A stretch of DNA of 64,000 nt from Setophaga petechia (Eukaryota; Chordata; Aves; Passeriformes; Parulidae), in NCBI GenBank assembly GCA_024362935.1, contig JANCRA010000065.1, positions 1,860,001-1,924,000 of the forward strand, in the 5' to 3' direction. Positions 49,660 through 60,149 of the stretch are shown here, piece after piece (the first letter of the stretch is position 1; each line of letters opens with the position of its first letter). The notes under the pieces are model-generated. The model made no database searches and had not been told where the DNA came from. It saw only the letters and a program-made list of their open reading frames with translations. A program made the translations under genes and the position numbers.

Positions 49660-50520
49660 CTGGTTTGAAGGCAAACCTGCGGGAGGGTCTAAGCCACAGC
49701 AGCAATTTAATAAGAAAATTATGATCAAGGCAATGATACAGAAACCCTGCCTTAAACTGACAGAGTCAGGATATAACCTGACACCCTGTTGGTCAGGGTG
49801 GTGGCAGCAGTCCCATTAAATGGTGGCTGCAGTTCTGTTGGAGTGATGAACGTGATTTTCTCGAGGCAGTGGTCGCGTAGAAGGTCTGATCTTCCTCTGA
49901 AAGTCTAGTGGTGATTCTGGAGCTCTTCTCCTCTGGGAATCCAGTTGGCAAGCTGCTCCTGGTGTTGCAAGCCTCAGCTTATATCCAGGTAGGAATGCTT
50001 GGATCCTCCCCCTGGGTGGAGCATCCCATAATGGGATGATGGAATTTGATCAGTCCTGCAGTGACACTCAATGGCCCATTCACAGAAGATATCTCCCCTG
50101 GAGGGCGTTATCAGGGCTGAGTCATGGAAGAGATAAAGAACACTGCCCCACCTGTTTATAGCAGTTGATGAAGATGGGGATTGAAAACATGCATTTGGTT
50201 ACATCTTCCATTGCAACCTGAAACAGTGGGGTAATCCTTGCTCGGGGGGTGAACACCACCCCCCTTACCCAAACTGGCTCAGGTGTAAAACCCCCACCCT
50301 GGGAAGGCCACACACACAGGGGACAATGTCACACTTGCCCTGCCCCAGGGGAGGTCTCTGTCCCTGTCACTCCCTTGCTCTGCCCCCCTTTTCTCTTTCT
50401 TTCCATCTCTCTCTCTACCTCACATTTACTGTTCAATAAAATCCACTTTGGATTTGGTCTCATTAGCACCTTAATAGGGGAAGAGACACCTCTAATAATT
50501 TTCTTAACCAGATTGTGACA
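49660..50520. repeat. LTR-like interspersed repeats
   Basis: Positions 49690-50120 carry a non-coding block with LTR-like features. Positions 50225-50519 include TATA-poor, pyrimidine-rich sequence with AATAAA at 50435-50440 ('ttcaataaaatcc') and an end '...accagattgtgaca', similar to the LTR ends at 43163 and 46966. No internal retroviral gene is attached with confidence. Confidence 0.45.
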
Positions 50521-50533
50521 TTATTTTGGTACA

Positions 50534-50884
50534 GTGTGTTCAGGGCACTGTTCTCTGACCCCAAGTGCCTTTGACAACAGCATGGTTCCCTACTCTGAGG
50601 AGGTTGTGGTTCTCTCTGGAGGAGCTCTTGGTAATTTGGATGCAGCTTCCTCTGAGCAACTTATTGGAGAACTGATGAGGAAAATGGCCGTTGTGGGTGG
50701 CCAGTGTAAGGAAAATATTTTGTTGTCCTTCCTTGAAAAGTTTGTTAATATCACTGGAGGAAAGGGAGCAAATGTTACCAGCGAGACTGACAAGGTTCAT
50801 TCACCCCACGATGAGGAACACAAGGCTGCTAAAAGTTCTACAAGAAGCTTAGCTCAAGTACCTAAATTCCCAAATAACTCCTGA
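50534..50884 (+). CDS. Unidentified open reading frame, possible exon or ERV-derived remnant
   Basis: I do not recognise this 116-residue frame. It is not low-complexity: it has NIT and NVT glycosylation sequons, a cysteine-containing helix-like stretch (SSEQLIGELMRKMAVVGGQC), and ends VPKFPNNS. About 170 bp downstream (51056-51145), a different frame encodes a short segment ending in a strongly hydrophobic, membrane-anchor-like stretch (IAIIIASIVGLLIFGICLHF) followed by HHV and a stop. Together they might be the stalk and anchor of a decayed membrane or envelope protein, joined by splicing or broken by frameshifts. This is inference only. Confidence 0.3.
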   Translation: MCSGHCSLTPSAFDNSMVPYSEEVVVLSGGALGNLDAASSEQLIGELMRKMAVVGGQCKENILLSFLEKFVNITGGKGANVTSETDKVHSPHDEEHKAAKSSTRSLAQVPKFPNNS

Positions 50885-51269
50885 ATTCCTAGACTTGGGT
50901 ACTTTACCAAATGTGAGAATCATTTTTCTCTTCATCCCTGTCACCTTTGTGACAGCTAGAGAGAGCTTCCCCTTCTTTTTTAATAATCTGTATTGGGCCA
51001 AATTTCCTCTTTTCTTTTATCAGAACCTGCCAGCAGCTGATCTGGAGCTGTGCAGGAACTGATAAAACCTGGAATTGCCATCATAATTGCTTCTATTGTT
51101 GGTTTGTTAATATTTGGGATTTGTTTGCACTTTCATCACGTGTGACTTGTGGGAAAATCAAATATTCATCGAAGTATTTTATGCTGAGTTAAGTTTGAGT
51201 TCTGCCAAGTTTATTTTCTCCAGTGCCCAGTGGATGCTGGAGGGGTCTCTGTGCCTCTTGCCCTGGAAG

Positions 51270-51670
51270 ATGCTTGGGAGGGGCTGTGGGGGGTGTCCCT
51301 GTCACCCCAGGACATTCCCCAGGGGGTGTCCCTGTCCCCCCAGGCCATTCCCCAGGGGGTCTCCATCATTCTCACCCCAGGGAATGCCTGGGGGGTCTCC
51401 CTCCCTCTCACCCCTGTCCCAGGGGGTGCTCGGGGCAGTCTCTTTCCCTCTCAGCCCAGGGGATGCTCGGGGGTCTCTGTCCCCTCACCCTGGGGGATGC
51501 TCGGGGGGGTCTCCATCCCTCTGTCCTCAGGCAATGCCTGTGCAGGGCTGGGGACCAGGGGCTCTGTGTCCCTCTCACCACTGAGGCTGCTCGGGGCTGG
51601 GGGGGCTCTCCGACCTTCTCACCCCTGGGGAGGCCGGGGGGGTCTCTGTCCCTCTCAGCCCTGCTGTGAC
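51270..51670. repeat. GC-rich minisatellite, about 42-45 bp
   Basis: Eight or nine diverged units of the form 'ccccaggggatgctcggggggtctc', with 'tccctctca' between them. All frames are open on one or both strands because of composition; not called as a gene. Confidence 0.8.
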
Positions 51671-51719
51671 CCCACCCAAACATCATCGGGGTCACAGGGA
51701 CAGAGACACCCCCAAAGCC

Positions 51720-51895
51720 CCAGAAGGGCTGAACCTGGGATTTGGTTTGGGGCTGAGGATTTAGGAAGGGGCTGGAATTGGGGCTGGGGTTGGAGTTGGG
51801 GCTGAGATTTGGATTAGAGCTGGGATTGGGATTAAGGCTAGACATGGGATTGGCTTTAGGGCTGGGGTTGGGATTGGGTCTGGAGCTAGACAAGT
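51720..51895. repeat. G-rich hexamer-like degenerate repeat (GGGNTT/GGGCTG)
   Basis: Runs such as 'ggggctggggttggagttgg' and 'ggctgagatttggattagag' give a six-base periodicity reminiscent of, but not equal to, TTAGGG. It could form G-quadruplexes on the plus strand. Confidence 0.6.
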
Positions 51896-53510
51896 TTGGA
51901 AGTAGGATGAGATTAAATACAGAACTGTGAGTGTGTCTAAACGTGGAGTGAGACTGAGACCAGGATCAGGGTCAGGTTTGGGACTGAGCTCACCCAGAGC
52001 GGGACAGGGGGGATGTCACTGCAGGATGTCCCTGGCATTGTCCCAGCCCTCTTCAGGTGTTGTTATTATTTTTCTAAAGTCCTATACCTTCTCGGTGTTT
52101 TCTTACAGCCGCAGATCTTCACAGGACAGACTCCTCATTCCGCATGTTGCCGCTTCTCAGCCAGGACTCCTCTCCGGCTCTCCCTGGCTGCCCCATCCCC
52201 TTTTATCCCAACTACCTCCACGGGCTACAGCTGCCACCCAGTTAAGGACATCACAGCTGCAGCCCATTTACAATAACTGGAATCGGGGCAGGGTCACTTA
52301 CACAATACATAGATCTTTTACTGAGACTCATAGGCCAGCTATACACTACATACTATAATCCCACGGCCCCTACATTCAGGCGCCTCCAAACATGGGGGGC
52401 AGCTGGGTGCTCCAAGATCCAGGTGCTCCCACGCTGCCCCTCAACACCAGGCGAGCATTCCCTGAGGGCAGCCCTGACTGTGACCCTTGGGGCTCTGGGA
52501 TCAGCCCTCACATCCCTGTGGGAGCAGCTGCAGACAGGACAAGAGATTCCCCCGCCTCTCTTCCCTGTGGAAGGATAAATCCCAGCTGCCCTTTTCTTCT
52601 GGTGCCTCTTCCTCTCCTCAGCTGAGGATGTCAAACTCCGCAGGAGCAGGAAAATCCCCATTCCCTGTTTCCTTGTGGCTGCAGCCTGGAACATCCATTT
52701 AGAATGAAAAACTTTCTGAAAGCCATGCTGAATGACACCAGGAGGAGGTTTGTGAGAAGAGGAAGAATTTTTATTTTGATAGGAAATAAAGTTAGAAAAT
52801 TATTTCTTTCTTTCCCATTCATTTTCAGTCAGTTCCAGTTCTGTTTGTCAGAGTGCCACCTTCTCACCTGATTGTGTTTGTGTTCTCCTTTCTCTCCTGC
52901 CTCTCTTTGCCTGCTCTGTTTCTCTCTCAGTGTCTCCCTTGAGCCAGGGCAGCTCCCACTAAAGACCCTGCCCTGATTTAGTTCCCAATTCACAAGCTAC
53001 AACAGCCATGGGTGAAGTTCTGAAGGCTGGCAGTGAAATGTCACTGTAGGATCTTGCTCCACTTGGCCTTTGGCTCCTTCTTAGAAGTTTTGCCTTCCAG
53101 GGCAGGAACATCTTTTCCTGGTTGTGAACTGGAATTCCAGCCCCTGGGAGTGTGTGCCATGGATCCCAGAGGGGCATTCCCGAGGCTCCCAGGGTGCTGC
53201 TCCTGCCGTGCCTCCCAAGGAGCTGTGCAGGGCCAGGGAACAAGGGCCAACAGCTCTGTGGGCTCCCAGAGCACACAGCAAAGGTGGCTTTGCCGGGCAT
53301 TTTCCAGCACCTTTCCAGGTGGAAGCAGAAGGAGGGAGGAAATGGAAGAGAGTCCCCGACAGAATCCTGGAACAACTGGAGTGGGAAGGGACCCAGCCCA
53401 TGGGTTACGAGTTCGCGAGGGAGGGACGCCTCTGCCCTAGTGAAGGAGAAAATGAGAGCGTGGGAGCGCAACCGGCGGATTTGATTGAACTTGGATTGAA
53501 CTCAACAAGA
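51896..53510. other. No supported gene; mixed repeats
   Basis: Positions 52050-52380 look like a minus-oriented transposable-element fragment. Positions 52390-53460 are GC-moderate with short open frames that have no domains. I see no gene. Confidence 0.4.
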
Positions 53511-53514
53511 CATG

Positions 53515-53645
53515 GGGAGAAGAGAGTGAGAGAAAGAAATCGGAAAGAGGTCTCCGAGAGAAAAAGAAATAGGAAAGAGGTCTCAGAGGGAGAGAAAGAA
53601 ATCAGAAATGGTCTCAGAGGGAGAAAAAGAAATAGGAAAATTCTC
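53515..53645. repeat. Purine-rich tandem repeat, about 32 bp
   Basis: Three to four units of 'agaaagaaat(c/a)ggaaagaggtctc(c/a)gag(a/g)g' precede the CpG island. Confidence 0.75.
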
Positions 53646-53739
53646 CGGCCCGGACCCCGCAACTCCCAGAGACTCCCTCAGGGTGCAGCGCCTTTCACAA
53701 TTTCAGCCAATCAGAGAACTCGTTAAACAATTTTCAGCC

Positions 53740-54480
53740 AACCAGAGCTTTTCTCGCCGATGACTCACCGGTTGCCAGGCGGACCCGCAGAGCCCGGCGG
53801 CCCCGGAGCGGAGTTTGGGGCTCGGGCCGGGGGACGGATCCGCCCCGGGGGGGTCCCCGAGCCCCCTGCCCACCCCTGGGGCCGATCGGGGGCTCCCCCA
53901 CCCAGCAGCCGGTGCTGCGGCGGCCGCGGGGCAGAGGGGTGGGAAAGGGGGGTCCGGGCTGGGAGCGGAGGAAATGCGGGAGGAAGAGGAGGGAGAGGAG
54001 GAGGAGCAGGAGCAGAGCGGGAGAATCCCGGCGCTCGCAGCGCCCACACGCCGAGCCTGCAGCCCCCCCTGCCCGGGAGCATCGCCCCCAGCCCCGAGCC
54101 GCAGGTGAGGGCGGAGGCCGAGCTCGCCCCGGCTCCCAGCCAGGGCTCTCCGGGAGGATTTTCTGGAGAGTGTTCGGAGCCGGCAGATCCCAGACTCGAG
54201 CCCCGGATATCTCCGGGCTCCCTAAGAGGAGCTTTTTCGGGGGCAGAGGAGCCGCGATCGCCCCTCGGGAGGGTCCCGGGGGGTCCACGTGGGGATGGCC
54301 CGGTACCGACGGGGCGGGACATTGGTTTTGGGGATTCCCGTGAGAGCCGGGGCTGTGGAACGGGGGACCCCCGGGGCGGGGAGAGGGGAAGGGGCGGTAC
54401 CGGAGCTGGGGGACCCCCGGCAGCCCGGAGATGAGGGAGGGAACGGGACCCCCTGCCCCTGACAGGGGCGTGTCCTGGGG
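53740..54480. promoter_or_regulatory. CpG island, probable promoter
   Basis: A strongly CpG-dense block with GC boxes, a (gga)n-rich patch at 53975-54010 and a donor-like 'ccgcaggtgagggc' near 54100. It lies 1.4-1.8 kb upstream of the plus-strand zinc-finger exon and may be its promoter with a 5' untranslated exon. The three overlapping 224-279-residue open frames in both directions are composition artefacts. Confidence 0.55.
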
Positions 54481-54489
54481 TGACTTCAT

Positions 54490-55120
54490 GATGCTCGTAC
54501 CCCATCGGTCTGTTTAGCCCAGAAATGAGTTCTGCACCTTTAAGGCTCGTTCTGAGAGCGAAGGGGAGGAGGAAGAAGCTGCAGTTTGTTTTCAGGAACT
54601 GCACTCACTCCTCCACATTCCGGCTTCTGGACTGTTGCAATGCCTTAAGGAGCTGGAACAGAGGCCAGACAAAGCTAAGAGGAATAAAGTGGATTTTTAT
54701 TGAAGTGCCTTCAAAGGCCACACTCTGGCAGTACCAGAGCCACAGCTGACTCTGCCTGCATGGCTCCAAGACAGGAGTGAAAGAGAGTCACATGATCTCA
54801 CATTTTTATAAGGTTTTAGTCTATTTGCATATAGAACTTAACTGTCCAATTAATAGCTTCCAGTTATGAAGTTTCATCCTCCTTGCTTGCTTGCCTGCTC
54901 TCCTCTTTTCATGTTGTTTATGCTTTAGGGCTGAAGTTTGAAGAGATTGTCCTTGAAGCTCCAGCTGGAACAGGATTGTTTTGTCTTCACTACCCTGTGA
55001 AAAGATCCCAGTAATGCTTAATATAAAGCTAAAAGCTGCGCACCAAAACAGAACAGAAAAACTTAAAACCTAAGGTATCAGTTGTCTGTAGTTGGACCAA
55101 CAGCAGGACAGAACTCTCCT
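54490..55120. other. Transposable-element-like, no gene
   Basis: AT-richer sequence with 'ggaataaagtggatttttat' at 54685 and LTR-like composition on the minus strand. No coding domain is seen. Confidence 0.4.
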
Positions 55121-55139
55121 TTGGTTTTACTTAGATTTT

Positions 55140-55585
55140 ATCTCGCTGAGGCAGAGAAGTTCCCGGACTGTGGTTTTTCTTTTTCTTTGGAGCTGTTTAA
55201 ACTACTCTGGACTGAACACCCAGAACACCACTGGCAGCTCTCACTTGTGGCCCAACAGGCTGAGCCTGGGCCGTGGCATTTCCAGTGCTGGAGGGACTGA
55301 TAAGAGACTGATAGGAGACTGATAAGAGACTGAGTGAGCCAAGCTACAGCCCACGGAGGGACATTCTGAGTTTGTCATCTCTTTTGGAGCGGCATGAGGT
55401 TTTATTGTTTAGTATTGTTCATTTTTTTGTGCTGATGAATGCTTTGCCTGTTAAATAAACAGTTTTTTGCCCTTTTCTCCGAGGAAATCTTTTCCCGAAC
55501 CGGTTAGGGGAGCAACCGCTTGAATTTGCTTTTTAGAGAAAACCCCTTTGGAGGTTTTCTCCCAAATTTGCCCTAATCTAAGACA
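55140..55585 (+). repeat. Third copy of the interspersed repeat seen at 7.7 and 34.4 kb
   Basis: It shares 'gaggcagagaagttccc', 'ggactgtggtttttcttttt', 'gttaaataaacag', 'gcttgaatttgctttttaga' and 'cccctttggaggttttctcc' with 7735-8110. It has an internal triplication of 'actgataagagactgatagg'-type units at 55297-55335. It lies outside the palindrome, which shows the family is dispersed. Confidence 0.7.
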
Positions 55586-55911
55586 GGGTGGTGGGAAGAG
55601 AGAGGACCCCCAAGTGGCTGGAGTGGGGGACCCTGAAATCCCCCAGCATCCCTAAGCAGGACCCTGAAGAGGGGGGATCCCCAGGACCCATGGGATCCCC
55701 AGCACCCTGAGACGGGGGACCACCAGAACCCCAGAGGGATGAGACTGGAAATGGGACACTCCTGGTGGCTTTTTTTATTCACTCTTGATTTTTGGAAGTT
55801 TTTATGGACACCAGATGACTTGTGGAGATGGATTTGTTTGGGAGGAATTCCCAATCCAAGGCATTCACACCTTGTTTTTTCCCAAAGCTGGATTTCCCAT
55901 TCCTTGGCTGA

Positions 55912-56859
55912 ATGGAGGAAGAGGCTGCGAGGAAGAGGAAGATGCCCCAGGACACCCAGGCAGGTGAGGAGGAAGTCAGTGCCCCTTTCCCCCTCTCTCC
56001 TGCTCCATCTCCCAGCCCAGCACGGCCCCCGGCTGCAGGACAGCCCTGCTGCCAACCCCGTCCTGCTGGGGATGCACTGGGGGGATCTCCTTCCCCTTCC
56101 CTCTGGCACGGAGGCAAATCCCATCCTGTCCTTGTCCTTCATCCCCCAGACAAGGAGCTGAGGATGGAGACCAGGGAGGACAAATCCCCACAGCAGAACC
56201 TCATGGAAGAGGCTGTTTTGAGTGTCTCCACAGTGCAGGAATCCAATGGGGAGGACAAGCCCCAGAGATCCCACAGGAGGAGAGGCTCCAAACCCTGCCC
56301 AGGGTGCTCTGAGGAGGAAAGACCCACCCTGTGCCAGGAAAGTGGACTTTCCTGAGTCCACTTTCCTGGCACAGGGTGGGTCTTTCTGAGCTTCAGCCAG
56401 AGCTCAGAGCTGGTGGTCCACGAGCAGCGTCATGATGGGAAGAAGCCCTATGAGTGCTTGGAGTGTGGGAAGAGCTTCAGGAAGAAATTCAACCTGCTCT
56501 GCCACCAGATGATCCACACTGGGGAACGGCCCTATGAGTGCTTGGAATGTGGGATGAGCTTCAGCCACAGGTCCGACCTGGTTGTCCACCAGAGGTTCCA
56601 CACTGGGGAGAGGCCCTACGAGTGTCCCGAGTGTCAGAAGAGGTTTCACACCAGCTCCCATCTCCTTGTACATAAACGAATTCACACCGAGGAGAGGCCC
56701 TTCCGCTGCCCCGACTGTGGGATGGGCTTCAGGCACAGCTCCACCCTCGTCACCCCCCGGCGCATCCACACTGGGGAGAGGCCCCACGAGTGTCCCCAGT
56801 GTGGGAAGAGCTTCTCAGACCGCTCGTTCTTTACCCGACACCAACGGAGGCACCGGTAA
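55912..56859 (+). pseudogene. C2H2 zinc-finger gene, broken by a foldback inverted duplication
   Basis: Paralogue of the gene at 48596-49588 with the same structure. Exon 1 (55912-55963) encodes [17 protein letters not shown], with donor GTGAGG. Exon 2 starts at 56150 after 'catcccccag' ([12 protein letters not shown]). The frame runs into a stop at 56353-56355, caused by a hairpin-forming insertion at 56317-56386. Finger-coding sequence resumes in another frame to 56859. Five fingers follow. The fourth ([14 protein letters not shown]...TPRRIH) has Pro in place of the first zinc-binding His, and the fifth begins HEC. The second open block (56413-56859) has an internal codon usable as a start, so a short finger-only protein is possible. 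I judge it a pseudogene unless transcripts show otherwise. Confidence 0.75.
56317..56386. repeat. Perfect 32-bp inverted repeat with 6-nt loop (hairpin)
   Basis: Arms 56317-56348 and 56355-56386 are exact reverse complements around the loop ttcctg. The left arm is normal zinc-finger coding sequence (gacccaccctgtgccaggaa). The right arm is its inverted copy, replacing the expected coding bases. Confidence 0.95.
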
Positions 56860-57196
56860 GGGAAGCCCTGTGAGAGCCCCGACTGCAGAAGAGCTTCATG
56901 CACTGCTCCAGCTCCATCCCCATCAGAAGACCCACATTGGTCAGAGCCCTGGTGACCCACAGTCCCTGTGATACACAGTGGGAAGTGGCTGGTGTTCCTT
57001 TTATTTTGCCTCTAATTTCTTCTGATTTATTTCTCTCCCTTCAAAACACAGAAAACTGGGGTAAAAATAAACAAATTCATCAAAGGCATCTAAAACCTCA
57101 CATTTCACTTGTGTTTTGGGGGAATTTTGGATTCCAGGAGATATCTGGGAGGATATGGGGGAGTTTTGGGGTATTTGGTTTAATTATTGGTATTTG

Positions 57197-57297
57197 GTTT
57201 TGAGCAGACAGATCAATCCCTCTCATCTTTTGGAGTGCCAATAAATAAATTATTGGCACTCCAAAAGATGAGAGGGATTGATCTGTCTGCCCAAAAC
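57197..57297. repeat. 48-bp inverted repeat with 5-nt loop (hairpin)
   Basis: Arms 57197-57244 and 57250-57297 pair with about one mismatch around ataaa. The arm contains 'cagacagatcaatccctctc' and 'atcttttggagtgccaataa'. Confidence 0.95.
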
Positions 57298-57299
57298 CG

Positions 57300-57700
57300 C
57301 TCAATGCCACTGAAAACTACTCAATCCCAAAATTTCTTGATTCCACAGCCCCTCAGGGTGAAATGGGGTTGGAAGGAGATTGGGCAAAGTGGGATGCAAA
57401 TCAGGAGGGGTGAGATAAGCATTGGGTGGGGCAGGATGGGTGGGATGGGGTTTGGGAGGTGTGAAATGGGGGAAATACAGCTTGGGAAGGGAGTCTTGAT
57501 GTCCAGCAAAAGTGGGATGGGTTGGGGTTGGGATTGGGGTGGTGGGCTGGGGTCTGGAATGAGACAGCCAAAGTTTGGGGATGATAAAGGGAGGGGGAGC
57601 CTGTTACTGAGTGAGTTTTTGGATATTCCACATTTCTGAAGAGATTTTGAGGTATCTCACATTTCTGTGGTGGTTTTGGAGCACTCCCCAGCTCTTGGGG
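57300..57700. other. G-rich intergenic sequence, no gene
   Basis: Runs such as 'gggttggggttgggattggg' (about 57515-57540) and 'atgggtgggatggggtttgg' have G-quadruplex potential. No coding domain is seen. Confidence 0.4.
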
Positions 57701-57704
57701 GTTT

Positions 57705-57790
57705 CCTGAGAGCAGCTCCATGGAGCCCCATTGCCAGGGGTGGTTGCCATGGGCACGACCTCAGAGCTGTAGCCAGAGTCCATTGCCTCA
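57705..57790. repeat. Dispersed repeat fragment related to 47550-47640
   Basis: It shares 'gcagctccatggag', 'ccaggggtggttgccatgg' and 'agccagag(t/c)c(c/t)(a/g)ttgcc' with the X-box-containing block at 47.5 kb. Confidence 0.65.
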
Positions 57791-58344
57791 GTGCTGGAGA
57801 GCAGAGAAATGATGAACGGCCCCAGACATCTCCTGTGTGTGTTTGGAGACCTGTGAGCTCACTGGGGAGAGGTCAACAGCAATGCCCTGGAGAGATGCAC
57901 CTTAGGCTCCGGGTGTTCCTCACAGCTCAGGGTGAGGAAAGAATCTTCCCCCATAGTGCTCTGCAACACTATGTTAATTTCTCCCATTTATTTCCTCCCC
58001 ATTAGCCCATTAGCCTTTCCTACCCCTATTACCCTCATACGTTCATGTTCTAGAGAGTTCTCCCTTCCCTGTCTTCCCATTACTTGGTGTCCCTGCCTAT
58101 CCACTCTGGCATTTACTATCAGTCCCTTTCCCTGTATACCACCCCTAAACTCTCAGTCTCTTTCCTGTAAACCACCCCTAAACTCTTAGGTTCCTGATAC
58201 TCTCCTCCAGCCCCTCTTTTCCTGTATTTATACCCTAAACCCTCCTTTGTCTTTGTCTTTAACCCCTGGACCCCAGGAGCATTTGACCAAAAAAAACCCC
58301 TCGATAGAACTCCATGCCTGGATGTTCCTGTGTCTCAACTGCTG

Positions 58345-58490
58345 AGCTGCTGCTCTGTGTGTCTGTGTGTCTGTGTGTGTGTGTGTGTGTGTGTGTCTGT
58401 GTCTGTTCATCTCTGTGTGTGTGTCTGTGTGTGTCTGTATGTCTGTGTGTGTGTGTGTCTGTCTGTGTCTGTATGTCTGTGTGTGCTGGT
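58345..58490. repeat. (TG)n/(TCTG)n microsatellite
   Basis: Interrupted tgtg/tctg repeats over about 145 bp. The cysteine/valine-rich frames across it are repeat shadows. Confidence 0.95.
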
Positions 58491-58765
58491 GCTCTTGTGG
58501 CTCCTGCCCATTGGCACAAGACGTTCTTGGGGGAGGTTGCCTCCACAGCCACCACAGACCACAACAAGGTGGTTTCCAAGGAAACTTCAGCTGATGAGCA
58601 TTGCCATGGCACCCAAACCCAGCAGTGGGGTCAGTGCAGTGTCCATGGCAGCAGTCCCTGGCAATGGCCCAGTGCAGGCTGGGATGATGATCCACCCTCA
58701 CAGCTGGCCCAGGCAGGTCTGGAGTGCTCTTGGTGACACCTTGGGCTTGGCACACACTGGATGAG

Positions 58766-59403
58766 TGTTATGAACTGAGTTTTGTTTAGTGAAAAAAAAC
58801 CTGAGTTATGGACTGGAGCTGCTGAAGCAGAGCTGCTGGGCAGGGTTACTTGTTATATTAACTATAAGTCGTTAGAGTTGATAGTTCTCTTTGTATCACT
58901 TAACGACCTAGCCAGGGCAGGTAGAAAGCCCTACTTTTGTGTTGCTGGGGAGGAGAAAAGAATTACAATATGTAGATTTTGAGAAACCCACTGCACCATG
59001 GGACGTATTGAACTTATAAAAACCCCAAAACCAACGAGCCAAATATAAAATTGAAGAATTAGAATGATTCGTGGATGTGGGGAGTGAAGTGCTGGACCTG
59101 CAGAGATGTTGAGAGACCTTAGTGCCCCTCGCCCTGACTGGAGAGGCTGCCTGGGACCGGGACCTGGAGCTGGGAAGCAGGGAAGAGCGAGAAATACCGG
59201 GGTCCCGCCCTAGATGTTCCTGTGAGGATTGGACCCCTGGCTCTGCCCCTTAGTGGACAAAGCTGCACATCCTCCTCCTCTGAGCCACGCTGGGAAGAAG
59301 ACGGAGACGGCCGCCTCGTCGAACTTCCTAATCCTGAGCTGATCTCTTTAATAAAGGCGTTAAAAGGAGAAATAAAACTCCCGCCCTGTTGAGTTTTATT
59401 TCA
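58766..59403 (+). repeat. 5' LTR of the gamma-type ERV
   Basis: The 3' edge is fixed at ...TTTCA by the primer site two bases later. The 5' edge is placed at TGTTATGAACTGAG but is not confirmed by a second LTR. AATAAA lies near 59349 and again near 59371, just upstream of the end. 'cttataaaaaccc' at 59013-59024 is a plausible TATA box. Confidence 0.75.
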
Positions 59404-59405
59404 GT

Positions 59406-59423
59406 TGGGGGCTCGTCCGGGAT
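59406..59423 (+). promoter_or_regulatory. Primer binding site, tRNA-Pro type
   Basis: TGGGGGCTCGTCCGGGAT is the classic tRNA-Pro primer site of murine-leukaemia-type gammaretroviruses. Confidence 0.95.
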
Positions 59424-59873
59424 CCGCCACGCCTGCAGAGGACACCAGGACCGGCCATCTTGGACCTCGAGGATAGCTGGCAATCAGGACCAGAAGAAGA
59501 TCGGCTCAGGACGAGTGACGCAGAGGAGCACCGGATTGGTGAGAACTATCCGGAGGCGGGCGAGGGAGACGAGTGAGTGTGTGTGAGTGAGACGGAGGCC
59601 GGCAGCTCGGACTTCCGAAGCGATTGTGGACCCCTCAGTACCGCGTTTCTGGACTCCTGCGAAGGGGCCAGCCGGGAACAGGGGGAAGCGTGTGGAATTG
59701 GCGTGAGTGAGTCGTCTCCTAAGGGGGAAGTAGGGCACCCCCCCCTCCGGGCGTGCGGAGGAAATAGTTGTATGAGTGGCACGGCACCCCAAAGGTTCTG
59801 ACGAAGGATGTCAGGCAGATTGTAAGTCCCGAAAGTCCCGCGAAGGATTCGGGCAACCTCACAAGCCCTGCAG

Positions 59874-60013
59874 GCATATTAAGTCCTGGCGCAGGAGGCC
59901 AGGCACAAATCCCAGCGAAGGCTCGGTAGGCTGGGGATTTGTTGCATATTAAGTCCTGGCGAAGGAGGCCAGGCACAAATCCCAGCGAAGGCTCGGTAGG
60001 CTGGGGATTTGTT
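59874..60013 (+). repeat. 70-bp tandem duplication in the viral leader with stem-loops
   Basis: Units 59874-59943 and 59944-60013 differ at one base (gcgcagg/gcgaagg). Each can fold two hairpins: one with CTGGC/GCCAG pairing, and one with ACAAATCCCAGC pairing to GCTGGGGATTTGT. The position between primer site and gag is where gammaretroviral packaging signals lie. Confidence 0.85.
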
Positions 60014-60149
60014 TTTAAGTCCTGATATGGTGTTGGAAGGTTAGGCACACTATACATCAGGCAGTGTTTACAGTATAAAGTCCTGAGCTTCAGGCAGCTA
60101 AATTTTTTGAGATTACCTGTCGATAGAGACACCTTTGAGATCTGAAGAG

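Noticed and set aside
53734..54604. Three 224-279-codon frames on both strands in the CpG island
   Set aside because: Typical CpG-island artefacts with low-complexity Pro/Gly/Arg content. A promoter is the better reading.
58314..58764. Cys/Val-rich frames over the TG microsatellite
   Set aside because: Direct translation of a dinucleotide repeat.
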